64,000 nucleotides of DNA from Legionella moravica DSM 19234 (GCF_000423305.1 NZ_KE383999.1:1-64000), one strand, 5' to 3'; positions 37,465 through 48,409 are shown, counted from the first letter of the stretch. The notes: a model not told the origin generated them from the letters alone. Program-made: numbers and translations.

Positions 37465-38655
37465 TTACGATGGAGAATTGTCCTCTATAAAATAAAGCAG
37501 CAATATAGAAATCAGAATACAGAAAGGCAGTATCCATAGATAAGTAAAAAAATCTGATGACAGTGCGGTAATAAATAAAAAAGGAAGAAACATCAACAAG
37601 GCATTAAACAAAAACACAACGGTATTTAATACGCTTATCGCAACTCCTCTTGTAGCGTTTGTAGACAATTCACTGACCAGGGTATAAAACAACATGGATC
37701 CCGAGAGAAAAAATCCGATAAAAAATGAAATGATTTGAATAATGATGAGAGTATTTACCTCAAAACGAGGTAAATAAATACCAAGTAATAACATCATGGT
37801 GCCCAGGCATAGCGTGATATGGATAACCTTTTTCCGTGATTCTATTTTATTGGATAACCAGCCAAGAAAGGGGGTTCCCACACCAATACCCAGAAATATC
37901 ATAGCGCTTATTATCATTGCCTGATTATTGGCGATAGAGTAATACATCTGAATTTTAAGATACCAAAGACCAGCATAAGCTAGAAGCACACCAAAGGATG
38001 TTGCACCCGCAATAGAGCACAAAAGTATTTGTTTGCATTTTAAAACAGACATCAGGGACTGGATTAGAGAGCAATTTTGTTCTCGTTTATGCTCTTTGGG
38101 TGATTTTATAAATAATAAAGAGATGATGAATAATGAAAATCCAAAACCCGATAGAATTCGGTACATGTCATTCCAGCTGTATGCAGTTAATGCCAGAGTA
38201 AACCCATAATGTATAAAGCCTGCTGACGCGCAAGAGACGCCCTGGATTAACCCAAATAATATTGGGAACTGTTTTTCTGAAAACCATTGAGCGGTTAATA
38301 CTGCGGCAGAAATAAATGCAAAGGATGCCCCAATTCCCTGAATGAAATTGGACAGGGTGAACAAAGTCAGATTATTAGCATAAGAAATCAGAACATTACC
38401 TGTTGCCAAAATAAAGATGCCTGTACTTACGATATAGCGTGCATTGAATTTATCCAGTAAATAACCGGCTGGAATTTGCATGAACGCAAAACCGAGTATA
38501 AACCCACTTAATGCAAAGGATACACTGATATCATCGGCATGCAGTGATTGTTTGATTGATTCTGCAAAAACAGCTGAGGCTGTACTAAGGCAAAAGGAGT
38601 AAACTACAAATAATGCCATTATGGACCAAACAAGATATTTGGATGTTTTTAGCAT
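37465..38655 (-). CDS. MFS transporter
   Basis: A 396-aa inner-membrane protein with twelve predicted transmembrane helices. The loop after TM2 reads GYLLDKFNARYI, the MFS motif A region, and TM4-TM5 carry IQGIGASFAFISAAVLTAQW. A short charged loop (SPKEHKREQNC) separates the two six-helix halves. It is the first gene of a two-gene unit with the guanine deaminase-like gene, so a nucleobase or related substrate is a reasonable inference. It is transcribed away from the accessory gene at 38846. Confidence 0.85.
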   Translation of the reverse strand: MLKTSKYLVWSIMALFVVYSFCLSTASAVFAESIKQSLHADDISVSFALSGFILGFAFMQIPAGYLLDKFNARYIVSTGIFILATGNVLISYANNLTLFTLSNFIQGIGASFAFISAAVLTAQWFSEKQFPILFGLIQGVSCASAGFIHYGFTLALTAYSWNDMYRILSGFGFSLFIISLLFIKSPKEHKREQNCSLIQSLMSVLKCKQILLCSIAGATSFGVLLAYAGLWYLKIQMYYSIANNQAMIISAMIFLGIGVGTPFLGWLSNKIESRKKVIHITLCLGTMMLLLGIYLPRFEVNTLIIIQIISFFIGFFLSGSMLFYTLVSELSTNATRGVAISVLNTVVFLFNALLMFLPFLFITALSSDFFTYLWILPFCILISILLLYFIEDNSPS

Positions 38656-38845
38656 GCTCTTCCCTGTCCGCTGGTTGGCTTGACTGCACGTGTGAAATGA
38701 GCTGTCACTTTAAACAAAAGCATAGCACAGATTCACACTAACTGTTTTTCAAATTCATTATCAAGACAATGCGCTTGAAAATTGCTCAATAAAGCATTAT
38801 AATAATCATCATCATTGAAGTAATACCATTATAACAAGGAAATCC

Positions 38846-39709
38846 ATGGCTTATTCTCGTGGTGAATTCCGAAGAGCTGAGCTTGACGGTCAAAAAGAAC
38901 ATATTGTCACAATGCTACAACTGCTCACTCCTTTGGATCTTGCTTTGTTCAAAGCCAAATGTCCTGATTATGCATCAGAAATACTTGATAGTCCTCAGTT
39001 AACTGTATTCTGGACCAATCACTTTAATAGCATACGGTTGCTAAGAGATCCCAGTTTTCAATTCAGAGACCCATCACCTCAATCCCGGGCTGATTTTTAT
39101 TGTGGTTACGTATTGTATTTGGGAGCCATGAAAGAAAAAGGAAAATCGGATGAAAAATATAAAAATTATCTTTTGACTTCTGTGTTAAAATTTAGTTCTT
39201 TTCATGCCTATAAGGAACTTTTAACTGCCACGACTATTGATTGTAAAAAGACTGGTGAACTCAAAGACATCAACATGTTGTATCATTACATAACTGATCA
39301 GTCTACCAAGCTGATGAGTTTTAAAACCCCCGGATGTTTATTGATTGCCAATACCTATTTTTATCTCTCCACATTTTATGAACATCTTGGAGTGGATAAT
39401 TTGGCTGATGATTGTGTTAGGAAATGCTGGACGTTTATTCATTTGGCTGGATTATTCGAACCCCATTCTGAAACACAAATTCACAATGCTTATTTCGGTA
39501 AAGGATTAAAAATGAGTAATCCATTTGGATTGTCTACACCGTATGAAATGAAGCGTCAAATTCTTGAACTTTTCGGAAGAACATTATCTATCCCTGTTCA
39601 AAAAAAGATAGAAACTGATGCCAAGGCGATATTCAAAGAGGCCGTGAAAGACGATTTGAACAACCTGCCTTTATTTCATGGGCAAGACTATGCAAAACCA
39701 AAAATATAG
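38846..39709 (+). CDS. Hypothetical protein, Legionella-type (possibly DUF5630-like), helix-rich
   Basis: A 287-aa protein with no signal peptide or membrane segment. Residues 20-55 (MLQLLTPLDLALFKAKCPDYASEILDSPQLTVFWTNHF) have the spacing of an F-box-like helical motif, followed by a helical region with TPR-like pairs (YHYITDQSTKLMSF, IANTYFYLSTFYEHLGVDNLADDCVRKCWTFIH). From memory this pattern fits a Legionella-restricted DUF (DUF5630), but I cannot verify it. It faces the large glycosyltransferase-like gene across a strong hairpin. A Dot/Icm substrate is possible. The CDS starts after AAGGAAATCC. Confidence 0.6.
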   Translation: MAYSRGEFRRAELDGQKEHIVTMLQLLTPLDLALFKAKCPDYASEILDSPQLTVFWTNHFNSIRLLRDPSFQFRDPSPQSRADFYCGYVLYLGAMKEKGKSDEKYKNYLLTSVLKFSSFHAYKELLTATTIDCKKTGELKDINMLYHYITDQSTKLMSFKTPGCLLIANTYFYLSTFYEHLGVDNLADDCVRKCWTFIHLAGLFEPHSETQIHNAYFGKGLKMSNPFGLSTPYEMKRQILELFGRTLSIPVQKKIETDAKAIFKEAVKDDLNNLPLFHGQDYAKPKI

Positions 39710-39751
39710 GATTTGCTGACGATTACTCTCAAGCCTCTGTTTGCCTTAGAG

Positions 39752-39781
39752 AAGTCGGAATGGCACTCATCATTCCGACTT
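39752..39781. terminator. Bidirectional hairpin between convergent accessory genes
   Basis: A perfect 11-bp stem (AAGTCGGAATG/CATTCCGACTT) with an 8-nt loop is followed on the plus strand by a short T-rich run. It lies between the two convergent genes ending at 39709 and 39823. Confidence 0.75.
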
Positions 39782-39822
39782 GCTATAATTTTTCAAAATG
39801 AACAAACTCTGAAATCACTTGA

Positions 39823-42717
39823 TCATTTAATGGTTTTATCTTGTTGCTTTGAACCCTCAACAAGTTCTTCGTCTAGTGAATGCGACATCTGATCTCGATG
39901 TGATCTGCTTTGAGAGGCGCAGCTCGAGCCAAAAAATCCAACCCCGGAATAAGACTGTGACATGAACCGACGAGGGATTATCTGAGCGAGTTCATTTGCC
40001 TGCTCTTCCTCATAAAGTTCTTGGCCCGCTTCATCAAATATGGGGTCGATCCGCTCAACGACGATCAAATGTTCTAGTCCCACATTCCTTAATAGATGAT
40101 TAACTGCATTTTTAAGTGTAAATCGTTGTGTTAATAATTTTTGTGCTTCAACCACTGTTTGGTAATTGTTTGATAAAACAGGTTCTTTTTCTAATTGGTT
40201 TAATTCCCTTGCAATTATTGAGTCAAGAATTTCTTTTGGATCTCTTGATCCTGATTTACGTTTGTAATCAGAGTCGGGATCTTTACGAAGCCATAAAGGT
40301 ACTGGCGCCTCAGGGTTTTGCGCCTTAAACATTTCTTCACGCCTCAATAAATTGTAAATTCCATATCGATATTTTCCAATATCAACGCCCTTACCGTATT
40401 GGCCTGTCTCTGTAAAAATATCATCGGTCACGGTACCAAATTTTGTATACACGATGCCTACGTCAAGAACGCTGATTATCGCTGAACCATTATTTCTCAT
40501 GCCCATATCATCCATGCGGCACACATATTTGCAACTTTCCTTTAGCGCCAGTAATTGATAATCCTCACACCAGGGATGTATTTCGATAAATGAATTATTA
40601 AGTGCTATTTCTCCTCGGTCTACCAGAGCATTTAATTCGTTTACCAGGCCTTTCCAATACATTCTGCGCTCAGCGTTGCTGAATTGCGCATCATAAGGAT
40701 GCGTGAGCTGATAGGTTTCTACTGCATCTTTTCCAAATCGTTCTTCAACAATATCCTGCATTAACTTTTTATCTTGAGGATCTCCTGCAAGTTTAACAAT
40801 GGGTATTGCATTGATCCTGTCTGTAATCGTTTCTGCATCATCTTTTATTAATTGCGCTAATTGTAGGGCTTCTTCAAAACCTTTGCCGGGTCGAATGGTA
40901 CCAAAGGACAGTATATTGGGTGGTCTTTTTATTACATCAAGTGGATGTGACGGTGCGGTACTGAGTTGTTGTGATGCAACCGTTAATCCTGATTTTCCTT
41001 CCAGATCGTAGAGTTGAACGGGGAATTTGTCTAATTCAAAATCTAAACCTACCTCTCTTGCTTTTTTTGCAATACCTGAGGGTTCTGTTGTGTTTCGTTT
41101 ATCACAATCACCGTAAGTAGCTGCAATAATGGCATTGTTCCTATCCAGTTCATTAAAGAACTGTACAGTATTAGCCTCCCGCATTAAGTCATGGGTATAC
41201 TGCTGTAAATAGCGCCGGGTATAATTTTGCTTGTACTCATGTACAGTGATATTCACTTTGATGCCCGCTTCCTTGAATTTCACTATATCTCCTGGAGAGA
41301 TAAATACGCCACAATCCGGTGGGCGGATGTGAATATCAAGATAAGTCTCATCATCAATAGGTGTCATGCTCTGAATGATGTTGTCAATGACCTGAGCTTT
41401 TAATGGATCTCGTTGGTTGGCTTGATATGCCAGGTGAAATCCTTCAGCAGCGCTAAATTTTCTTTTAGCATAAAAACTATCAAGTTTTGTATTTGATGTG
41501 AGATAAGGTTCTTCTTTTTTTAAAAATAGTGCTTGTAATTCTGCAATAAATTGGGCTCTAGCCAGTTTGCTGTTCAAAATATTATTTGTACTTCGTACAG
41601 TATTCACTTTATTATTAATGTGTTGATAAGTTTCTATTGCCTCATCGATGGCAGCCGGAGATGCAAGTTCTATATCCATCGGATGAGGATTGAGTAAGGC
41701 ATCAGTAAATTGCTTTTGGTCGTGAGTTGATGAGTAGCCTTCCTGGAACACTTTTTGAATCAATTCTAATTTATCAGACACTAAAACTCTGGGATCAGTA
41801 ATTTGGCTGAATTGAGCTGGATATTGTTCTGCGACAGATTGACGAATTCTTAAAGATGTTAAATTTTCTATGATACTATCGGTTGTTATTTTTAGTTGAT
41901 TGAAATTGAGAATTTTTCTAAATTGATTATCGTTTTCAATATCATAGGTTAGATTATTACTGTGAAAATCGTACGGATAACCTCTAATGCCTGTGATGGT
42001 ATCGCTTAATGCCTCGAGGTCTTTCAAATTAACCGGATTCTCAAAATATTCCAATAAGCTTCGAAACGTCCCATAAGCCTTTTCATATCTTGAAACTAGC
42101 TGTTGATTACCAAAATGTGCTTCAATGTATTCATTTAGACTGCAGTTTTCCTGAGTTTCTCTGTTTTGTTCGTATAAACTGACCAGATGTTTAAGTTTGT
42201 CTTTGGGTTTAGGAATTCTTTGAAGTCCAGCCATATTAAAAGCCACCGCGTCACTTAATTTTCGCATTTTGTCATCTAGTTTATCCAATATTTCACGAGT
42301 TCTTTCTAGATTTAAATAAATTGGTTTTTGTGAATAAATGTCCATAATAGTCATTGAATGCAAGCTTCCATCACCTCTTAAAATAACTTTGGGTGTTTTA
42401 GGACTAACTGTTCGTCTATTCACTTCTTCTGCTTCGAGAGGAGATGACTCTGGGTCAAGTAGTTTATAGCCACTAATTGTTGTTCTTTTATTCGCAACCG
42501 GCTGTAATACCTCGGCGCTTGGGATGGTATCATGAGGAATTGATGTACATCCTGCTGGAAGCGGAATAGTATAATGGCCATCATTTCGTTTTAACCAAGT
42601 ACACTGTATGTCCGGGTAGTTCGTTGTAAAACCGGATTTTAGAGACGCAGCATATTGTCCATCACCTGTTTTGGCTTCTTCATCAAAGGGAGCTGTGAGT
42701 AGATATATTTTAGTCAT
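39823..42717 (-). CDS. Large glycosyltransferase-like protein (candidate Dot/Icm effector)
   Basis: A 964-aa cytosolic protein without signal peptide. The N-terminus (MTKIYLLTAPFDEEAKTGDGQYAASL) looks like the start of a GT-B fold. A long helical insert (about 120-410) separates it from a middle GT-B-like part (DCGVFISPGDIVKFKEAGIKVNITVHEY near 475-500), and residues 615-640 (PPNILSFGTIRPGKGFEEALQLAQL) match the start of a GT4-type donor domain. HPWCEDYQLLALKESCKYV and ISVLDVGIVYTKFG follow at the place where GT4 enzymes bind the nucleotide sugar. The C-terminus is Ser/Gln-rich with an acidic patch (LDEELVEG) in the last 20 residues, as in E-block Dot/Icm signals. I do not know a named homologue. 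Activity and export are inferred. Confidence 0.65.
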   Translation of the reverse strand: MTKIYLLTAPFDEEAKTGDGQYAASLKSGFTTNYPDIQCTWLKRNDGHYTIPLPAGCTSIPHDTIPSAEVLQPVANKRTTISGYKLLDPESSPLEAEEVNRRTVSPKTPKVILRGDGSLHSMTIMDIYSQKPIYLNLERTREILDKLDDKMRKLSDAVAFNMAGLQRIPKPKDKLKHLVSLYEQNRETQENCSLNEYIEAHFGNQQLVSRYEKAYGTFRSLLEYFENPVNLKDLEALSDTITGIRGYPYDFHSNNLTYDIENDNQFRKILNFNQLKITTDSIIENLTSLRIRQSVAEQYPAQFSQITDPRVLVSDKLELIQKVFQEGYSSTHDQKQFTDALLNPHPMDIELASPAAIDEAIETYQHINNKVNTVRSTNNILNSKLARAQFIAELQALFLKKEEPYLTSNTKLDSFYAKRKFSAAEGFHLAYQANQRDPLKAQVIDNIIQSMTPIDDETYLDIHIRPPDCGVFISPGDIVKFKEAGIKVNITVHEYKQNYTRRYLQQYTHDLMREANTVQFFNELDRNNAIIAATYGDCDKRNTTEPSGIAKKAREVGLDFELDKFPVQLYDLEGKSGLTVASQQLSTAPSHPLDVIKRPPNILSFGTIRPGKGFEEALQLAQLIKDDAETITDRINAIPIVKLAGDPQDKKLMQDIVEERFGKDAVETYQLTHPYDAQFSNAERRMYWKGLVNELNALVDRGEIALNNSFIEIHPWCEDYQLLALKESCKYVCRMDDMGMRNNGSAIISVLDVGIVYTKFGTVTDDIFTETGQYGKGVDIGKYRYGIYNLLRREEMFKAQNPEAPVPLWLRKDPDSDYKRKSGSRDPKEILDSIIARELNQLEKEPVLSNNYQTVVEAQKLLTQRFTLKNAVNHLLRNVGLEHLIVVERIDPIFDEAGQELYEEEQANELAQIIPRRFMSQSYSGVGFFGSSCASQSRSHRDQMSHSLDEELVEGSKQQDKTIK

Positions 42718-43058
42718 AATGCCGATTTATTTTCCGCTAACATATTTAAATTATACGTTATGTTTATTACGTAAACATTAAGAGGCAGATTAAATTCCAA
42801 AATAGTTATGTTGTTGTTTTGATTGTCATTATTTTGATTAACTGATGAACCAAGTCATTTCAACTTTTCCCTTTGGTGTATAAGAATACAATCCATGATG
42901 CATAGAGATTGAACTAATAAGTATTCTCTTGATTTGAATTTAAACAACAGTCGGGGTTTCTTATAGATTATTAGGTGGTTTTCTTGAATAGACGGGCATA
43001 TAGTGTTAATTTTTATGAATAAAAACATCCATTAATTACAGTGTGCATGGAGCTCTGA
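42718..43058. other. Intergenic gap upstream of fimV
   Basis: This is 341 bp of AT-rich DNA between the divergent glycosyltransferase-like gene and fimV. No open frame, repeat or RNA gene that I can support. It must hold the two divergent promoters; I did not find convincing boxes. Confidence 0.5.
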
Positions 43059-45578
43059 TTGAAAAAAACTGTTCTGCATACGGCTATACTCGCGTTGACT
43101 TTGCCAATGTCTCTTCATGCGATAGGCCTGGGCAACATGACAGTAAAGTCTGCTCTTGATCAGCCATTTTCTGCAGAAATAGAATTAATTGACGTGGGTT
43201 CTACACCCTTACCTGGTATAAGGGTAGGGATAGCTGATCCTGAGAATTTCGATGAAATAGGTATTGAACGTACTGCTGTATTATCTTTGCTTAACTTTAG
43301 GATCGAAAAAAATAAACTGGGTAAATACATTATCATTGTGCAGTCCACGGAGCGAATGACTGAACCCTATATTGAAATGGTTGTTGATTTAACCTGGCCA
43401 CAAGGTCAGTTATACAGAGCTTACACCGTTTTGCTAGACCCTCCAGGTTATCAATTGGTTTCCACTACCGCACAAAGCAGTTCAATATATTATAAAACAG
43501 TACAAAAGCATACCTATGAACCGGGGGTAATTAATAAAACGGTCACTACAGAAGTGGAACATAACCCCATTAGTCAAAATGACAGTAAGAAAAAAGCGAC
43601 TTACGGACCTACAATTACAAATGAAAATGTGTGGCAAATAGCTCTGAGATATAAGGCTTCAGAGGTTATTTTACCGCAGGTTGTTCTTGCTATTGTTGGA
43701 GCAAACCCTGATGCGTTTAAAGAGGGTAATCTAAATGGTTTAAAAATAGGGGTACGATTGGTAATCCCTGGTACTGAAGACATTATGCGGGTACCTGCAG
43801 ACTTGGCAACTGAAGAGGTCATGGCGCACGATAAGGCCTGGAATGAAAAAACGCCTATTAATCATGTTTTATCCCCACCCTATATGAATGGCAAAACACT
43901 TACTTCAGGTTCTCCGGCTAATAATTCGCAGATTCCGGTTATACCCAAAATGACAATCCAAGCTGAGCCTGTGCCGAGTTCTTCAACGCAGTTAATTTCG
44001 ATTAATGCAGCATTGCCTGGAATGAATACCAATCAACAGCAATCAGTGCCTAATACTAATAATACCACTCAGAATATAGATCGAGACGCAACAACCAGAG
44101 CCGAGTTATCCATTACAACAGCCGCAGTTGAATCAGTAAGGGAATCTAATGCCTTGTTGATGGAACAATTACATTTATTGCAGGATCAAAATAAGAAATT
44201 ACAACAGCAATTAGATAAACGTGACAAGGAGTTGGAACGTTTGCAGGCCCAGGTTCAAGTGATGATGAAACAACGATTTGCTGTAGCTGCCCAGGCAAGT
44301 TCTGCAAATGCAGGTAATTCAAACACCAGTTATTGGCCCTTCATTGTATTATTAATTGTGGCTGCAGGTGGCGGTGGCTTTGCTTATTGGTATTTTATCC
44401 ATCGGAAGCATGATGGTAAGGATTCTCCTTATCTAACTGATACCCCGATTCAACCCAAAACAATTATTCCTTCAGTCGAGCCTGTGTCAATTTTGGCTGA
44501 GGATTCTGTTACTGAAACTCAAATTCAACCTCAACCTGAAGTTGCTTCAGCTGAGGTATCGGAAGCAAATACTCAGGTTGATGTGATAAACCATGAAAAT
44601 GATAATACATTGACTGACGCTCAAAGTGATTCTATTGATGAGCATAATGCGACTGAGGTTGAGAAAGAAGAATATCCTGAGATCGTGATGTCTACCGAAA
44701 AAGCAGCTAAAAAACGTCCAGGCAGAAAAAAGAAAGAGACTGTGAACGATAACTTACCGGAACTGGCCGCAAAAGATGAATTATACAAAGAAGAACCTAA
44801 GGGCATAATCGAAATTGATGAACTGGCTGAGGCTTCTGGAAACGAAGCATCAGTTACTTCAGAGCAGCCTAAGATAGAGGAATCTGCCGGAACGCTTATT
44901 GAGCTACCCCCCGTACAGCAAGACAATCAACCGGTTGAGCCTGAGCAAGATAAAGTATCTGAACCGGTCAGTGATGCAGAATTGCCAAACAACGGGGTAT
45001 TGGAGTTTGAGTCAGGGTTGCATGAGTTACTTCAAGAACAATCAAAGCAGCAACCTGCTAAAAACACTGTTGTTGAAGATAACGATCAGGACATGTCTTT
45101 GGATTTTGTTTCGTCGCTATCGGAGACCCCAGAGACTGTCCAGATTGATAATCCCGTTGTCGATGATACAGGTGAAGGAGAGTACATAGCGGACTCCAAT
45201 GAAAGTCAAGAGAATATGTCTCAACCTGAGGAAGTCGCCAGTGACGATCTTACCTCAGCTACCCAGATGCCTGAAGTTGATTTGGATAAATCCATTACTG
45301 ACTTTTTTGTTGAACCAACACAGGAACAAATGGATTCAGATGATCGTTATTTTGCTGATGACGCATCCATTAAACCCGAGCCTGAAACAAATAAAGAGCC
45401 CGCAAATCCATTAAAAAGTACTAAAGCGCTTAATACCTTGTTGGATCTTGCAAAAACTTACATTGGAATGGATGATTTTGAATCTGCCCGACATTCTCTG
45501 GAAGAAGTACTTGAGTTTGGTAATGAACAGCAAAAAACGGACGCCAAAGCCTTACTTGAGCAGATAAAAGATAAATAA
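43059..45578 (+). CDS. fimV: FimV-family pole/peptidoglycan-binding protein
   Basis: An 839-aa inner-membrane protein. It starts at TTG 43059, preceded by GGAG at the right distance. A signal peptide is followed by the FimV N-terminal domain (IGLGNMTVKSALDQPFSAEIELI...). A LysM-type motif lies near 181-242 (ENVWQIALRYKASEV...LKIGVRLVIP), a coiled coil at about 355-400, one transmembrane helix at about 425-448, and a long acidic cytoplasmic region. The C-terminal TPR-like FimV tail (LLDLAKTYIGMDDFESARHSLEEVLEFG) closes it. FimV organises the cell pole and type IV pilus assembly and twitching. truA follows 216 bp downstream, as in Pseudomonas. Confidence 0.93.
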   Translation: MKKTVLHTAILALTLPMSLHAIGLGNMTVKSALDQPFSAEIELIDVGSTPLPGIRVGIADPENFDEIGIERTAVLSLLNFRIEKNKLGKYIIIVQSTERMTEPYIEMVVDLTWPQGQLYRAYTVLLDPPGYQLVSTTAQSSSIYYKTVQKHTYEPGVINKTVTTEVEHNPISQNDSKKKATYGPTITNENVWQIALRYKASEVILPQVVLAIVGANPDAFKEGNLNGLKIGVRLVIPGTEDIMRVPADLATEEVMAHDKAWNEKTPINHVLSPPYMNGKTLTSGSPANNSQIPVIPKMTIQAEPVPSSSTQLISINAALPGMNTNQQQSVPNTNNTTQNIDRDATTRAELSITTAAVESVRESNALLMEQLHLLQDQNKKLQQQLDKRDKELERLQAQVQVMMKQRFAVAAQASSANAGNSNTSYWPFIVLLIVAAGGGGFAYWYFIHRKHDGKDSPYLTDTPIQPKTIIPSVEPVSILAEDSVTETQIQPQPEVASAEVSEANTQVDVINHENDNTLTDAQSDSIDEHNATEVEKEEYPEIVMSTEKAAKKRPGRKKKETVNDNLPELAAKDELYKEEPKGIIEIDELAEASGNEASVTSEQPKIEESAGTLIELPPVQQDNQPVEPEQDKVSEPVSDAELPNNGVLEFESGLHELLQEQSKQQPAKNTVVEDNDQDMSLDFVSSLSETPETVQIDNPVVDDTGEGEYIADSNESQENMSQPEEVASDDLTSATQMPEVDLDKSITDFFVEPTQEQMDSDDRYFADDASIKPEPETNKEPANPLKSTKALNTLLDLAKTYIGMDDFESARHSLEEVLEFGNEQQKTDAKALLEQIKDK

Positions 45579-45794
45579 AATGAAGTGATTAAACTGCTTC
45601 TCCTTGGGAACAATTGACTACTCACGAAAAGAGTCTGTTTCGAATGGGAGTTATTTGAACTAAATCTGATCCATTGTCGTTTTTTTGATTCACTATAAAA
45701 GCAGTATATCCAGAAACTCCACAGAAACCATCAACTAGATATAGACAAAATAAATGGGGTATTATAAATTGACCCTTTTTATCAGGAAATTTGA

Positions 45795-46583
45795 ATGCGT
45801 ATTGCCTTAGTGGTCGAATACGATGGAAGCCAATATCATGGTTGGCAAGCACAGACGGGCTTGCATACTATTCAACAGTCTGTTGAGCATGCTCTGTCAA
45901 AGGTTGCAGACAGTACTATTTCTGTTGTGTGTGCTGGTAGAACAGATACCGGTGTTCATGCGACAAATCAGGTTATCCATTTTGATTGTGAAAAGGAGCG
46001 TACCATACGTGCCTGGATTCATGGCGCGAACTCTTTTTTACCTAAAGATATCTGCGTTAAATGGGGCAAGGAGATGAAAGACAGCTTTCATGCTCGTTAC
46101 TCAGCGACCAGCAGGAGATATCGCTATGTGATTTATAATGGCCCGATCCGTCCGGCTTTATTGCGAAGTAATGTGACTTGGCAATACAGGCAGTTGGATC
46201 ATCGACTTATGCATGAAGGGGCACAAAAACTACTAGGTGAGAATGATTATACGTCTTTTCGTTCAGTAGAATGTCAATCTAAAACACCAATGAGAAATGT
46301 ACACCAGATACAAGTGACTCGCTCAGGGGAGTTGGTGATTATTGATATTACTGCAAATGCCTTTTTACACCATATGGTGCGCAATATAGCAGGAGTATTA
46401 ATTTCGGTGGGATCAAATAAACATCCCCCTTCCTGGGTTGAAGAGGTCCTGCATGCGCGCGATAGAAAGTTAGGAGCTGAAACTGCTCCTTCTTATGGTT
46501 TATATCTGGTTCAGGTAGGCTATCCAGCAGAATTTGGTGTTTTACAGAATAACCCGGGCCCCTTATTTCTTTGGGAGAAATAA
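45795..46583 (+). CDS. truA: tRNA pseudouridine(38-40) synthase TruA
   Basis: A 262-aa cytoplasmic enzyme that converts U38-U40 of the anticodon arm to pseudouridine. Seen: the N-terminal MRIALVVEYDGSQYHGWQ, CAGRTDTGVHA with the catalytic Asp at 51, SFHARYSATSRRYRYVIYN, and FLHHMVRNIAGVLISVG. It directly precedes trpF (no gap), an arrangement shared with other gamma-proteobacteria in the fimV-truA-trpF order. Confidence 0.97.
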   Translation: MRIALVVEYDGSQYHGWQAQTGLHTIQQSVEHALSKVADSTISVVCAGRTDTGVHATNQVIHFDCEKERTIRAWIHGANSFLPKDICVKWGKEMKDSFHARYSATSRRYRYVIYNGPIRPALLRSNVTWQYRQLDHRLMHEGAQKLLGENDYTSFRSVECQSKTPMRNVHQIQVTRSGELVIIDITANAFLHHMVRNIAGVLISVGSNKHPPSWVEEVLHARDRKLGAETAPSYGLYLVQVGYPAEFGVLQNNPGPLFLWEK

Positions 46584-47213
46584 TTGAATCAAACTCGTAT
46601 ACGAGTCAAAATGTGCGGTATGACACGTAAAGAGGATGTAGCTCACGCCATCAGCCTTGGCGTTGATGCTATTGGTTTGATTATCTATCCTAAAAGTTCG
46701 CGTTATGTCAGTATAGAAAAAGCCCGCTTGCTGCTCAGCGATTTGCCTCCATTTATCGATGCAGTTGCTGTGCTGGTTAATCCGGACAGGGACACCGTTC
46801 ATCACATACTTGATGAACTTCCTGTTACTTTATTGCAGTTTCATGGCGATGAATCTCCTGAGTTCTGTCAGGAGTTTGATTTCCCTTATATTAAAGCGGT
46901 ACATCCGAAATCATCCACTCAGATTGTTCATTTTGCGGATGAATTTCAGAGTGCTCGCGCTGTACTTCTGGATGCTGCCACACCTGACAACAGAGGAGGT
47001 ACAGGGTTAACCTTTGACTGGTCAATTATTCCTGACCATGTGACAAAACCCTACATTTTGGCTGGCGGACTCAATGAGCTGAATGTTATCGAAGCGATTA
47101 AGCTGCATAGGCCTTATGCAGTGGATGTATGTAGTGGGATCGAGACATTGCCAGGGGTAAAAGATCATCAAAAAATGAGCCGATTTATGAAGGCATTATG
47201 GGGTAAAGAATGA
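46584..47213 (+). CDS. trpF: Phosphoribosylanthranilate isomerase
   Basis: A 209-aa cytoplasmic TIM-barrel enzyme of tryptophan synthesis. Starts at TTG 46584, directly after the truA stop, with GGGAGAAA before it; no in-frame ATG lies before the conserved KMCGMT. Seen: [26 protein letters not shown] with the catalytic Cys, [32 protein letters not shown] with the catalytic Asp, [10 protein letters not shown], and VDVCSGIET. Its ATGA overlap with trpB shows coupling. Confidence 0.95.
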   Translation: MNQTRIRVKMCGMTRKEDVAHAISLGVDAIGLIIYPKSSRYVSIEKARLLLSDLPPFIDAVAVLVNPDRDTVHHILDELPVTLLQFHGDESPEFCQEFDFPYIKAVHPKSSTQIVHFADEFQSARAVLLDAATPDNRGGTGLTFDWSIIPDHVTKPYILAGGLNELNVIEAIKLHRPYAVDVCSGIETLPGVKDHQKMSRFMKALWGKE

Positions 47214-48409
47214 GTATTAGAGAACTTCCTGATGAACAAGGGCATTTTGGTCCTTATGGCGGTATATTTGTAGCCGATACTTTGATGTTTGCGCTAAAAC
47301 AGTTGGAGCAGGCTTATACCAAATTCCGTAATGATCCGGAATTTTTAGCTGAGTTGCATTCAGAATTAAGAGACTATGTAGGGCGTCCCAATCCTTTGTA
47401 TCATGCTGATCGTCTAAGCAAAATGGTTGGTGGTGCGCAGATATATCTTAAAAGGGAAGATTTGAATCATACAGGCGCACATAAAATAAATAATACAGTA
47501 GGGCAGGCATTGCTTGCCAAGCGTATGGGAAAAACGCGAATTATTGCGGAAACCGGTGCAGGGCAACACGGTGTAGCATCAGCAACTGTTGCTGCAAAAC
47601 TTGGATTTGAGTGTGTTGTTTACATGGGGGCAGAAGACATCAAGCGCCAATCCAGTAATGTGTATCGCATGAAACTCCTGGGTGCTGAAGTGGTTCCTGT
47701 CACATCGGGATCAAAAACGCTTAAAGACGCATTAAACGAGGCAATGAGAGATTGGGTAAGTCATATTGATGATACCTTTTATATTATTGGTACTGTAGCT
47801 GGCCCTCATCCATATCCTCAAATGGTTAGAGATTTTCAAACCGTAATCGGAGTAGAGGCGCGGAGGCAATGTCTTGAAAAAACAGGTCAATTACCCGATG
47901 CACTTGTTGCCTGCGTAGGCGGCGGTTCTAATGCAATAGGTTTATTTTATCCTTTTTTAAATGATGAATCTGTCGCCATTTATGGTGTCGAGGCTGGTGG
48001 AAAAGGTTTGGAAACCGGTGAACATTCGGCTTCCCTGATTGCAGGAAAACCAGGAGTATTACACGGAAATAGAACGTATTTGCTTTGTGATGATTTCGGA
48101 CAAATTAAAGATACTCATTCGGTCTCTGCTGGTCTTGATTATCCTGGTGTTGGCCCCGAGCATGCTTATTTAAAAGATACTGGACGAGTCCAATACGTCG
48201 CAATAAATGATGATGAAGCTTTGGAAGCATTTCGGACTTTAACACGGATAGAGGGGATTATACCGGCACTTGAGTCCAGTCATGCGCTGGCGTATGCAAT
48301 GAAATTAGCGAAAACCATGGCTAAAAGTCAACGCATCATAGTCAATTTATCAGGACGTGGTGATAAAGACATGCATACAGTGGCATCCATTGATGGAATT
48401 ACAGTGTAA
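47210..48409 (+). CDS. trpB: Tryptophan synthase beta chain
   Basis: A 399-aa PLP enzyme that joins indole with serine. Seen: the N-terminal [29 protein letters not shown] with the PLP Lys at about 92, [30 protein letters not shown] with the phosphate-binding Gly/Ser loop, and the end LSGRGDKD. It overlaps trpF and is separated by about 150 bp from trpA, which is unusual, since the two chains are most often adjacent. Confidence 0.97.
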   Translation: MSIRELPDEQGHFGPYGGIFVADTLMFALKQLEQAYTKFRNDPEFLAELHSELRDYVGRPNPLYHADRLSKMVGGAQIYLKREDLNHTGAHKINNTVGQALLAKRMGKTRIIAETGAGQHGVASATVAAKLGFECVVYMGAEDIKRQSSNVYRMKLLGAEVVPVTSGSKTLKDALNEAMRDWVSHIDDTFYIIGTVAGPHPYPQMVRDFQTVIGVEARRQCLEKTGQLPDALVACVGGGSNAIGLFYPFLNDESVAIYGVEAGGKGLETGEHSASLIAGKPGVLHGNRTYLLCDDFGQIKDTHSVSAGLDYPGVGPEHAYLKDTGRVQYVAINDDEALEAFRTLTRIEGIIPALESSHALAYAMKLAKTMAKSQRIIVNLSGRGDKDMHTVASIDGITV

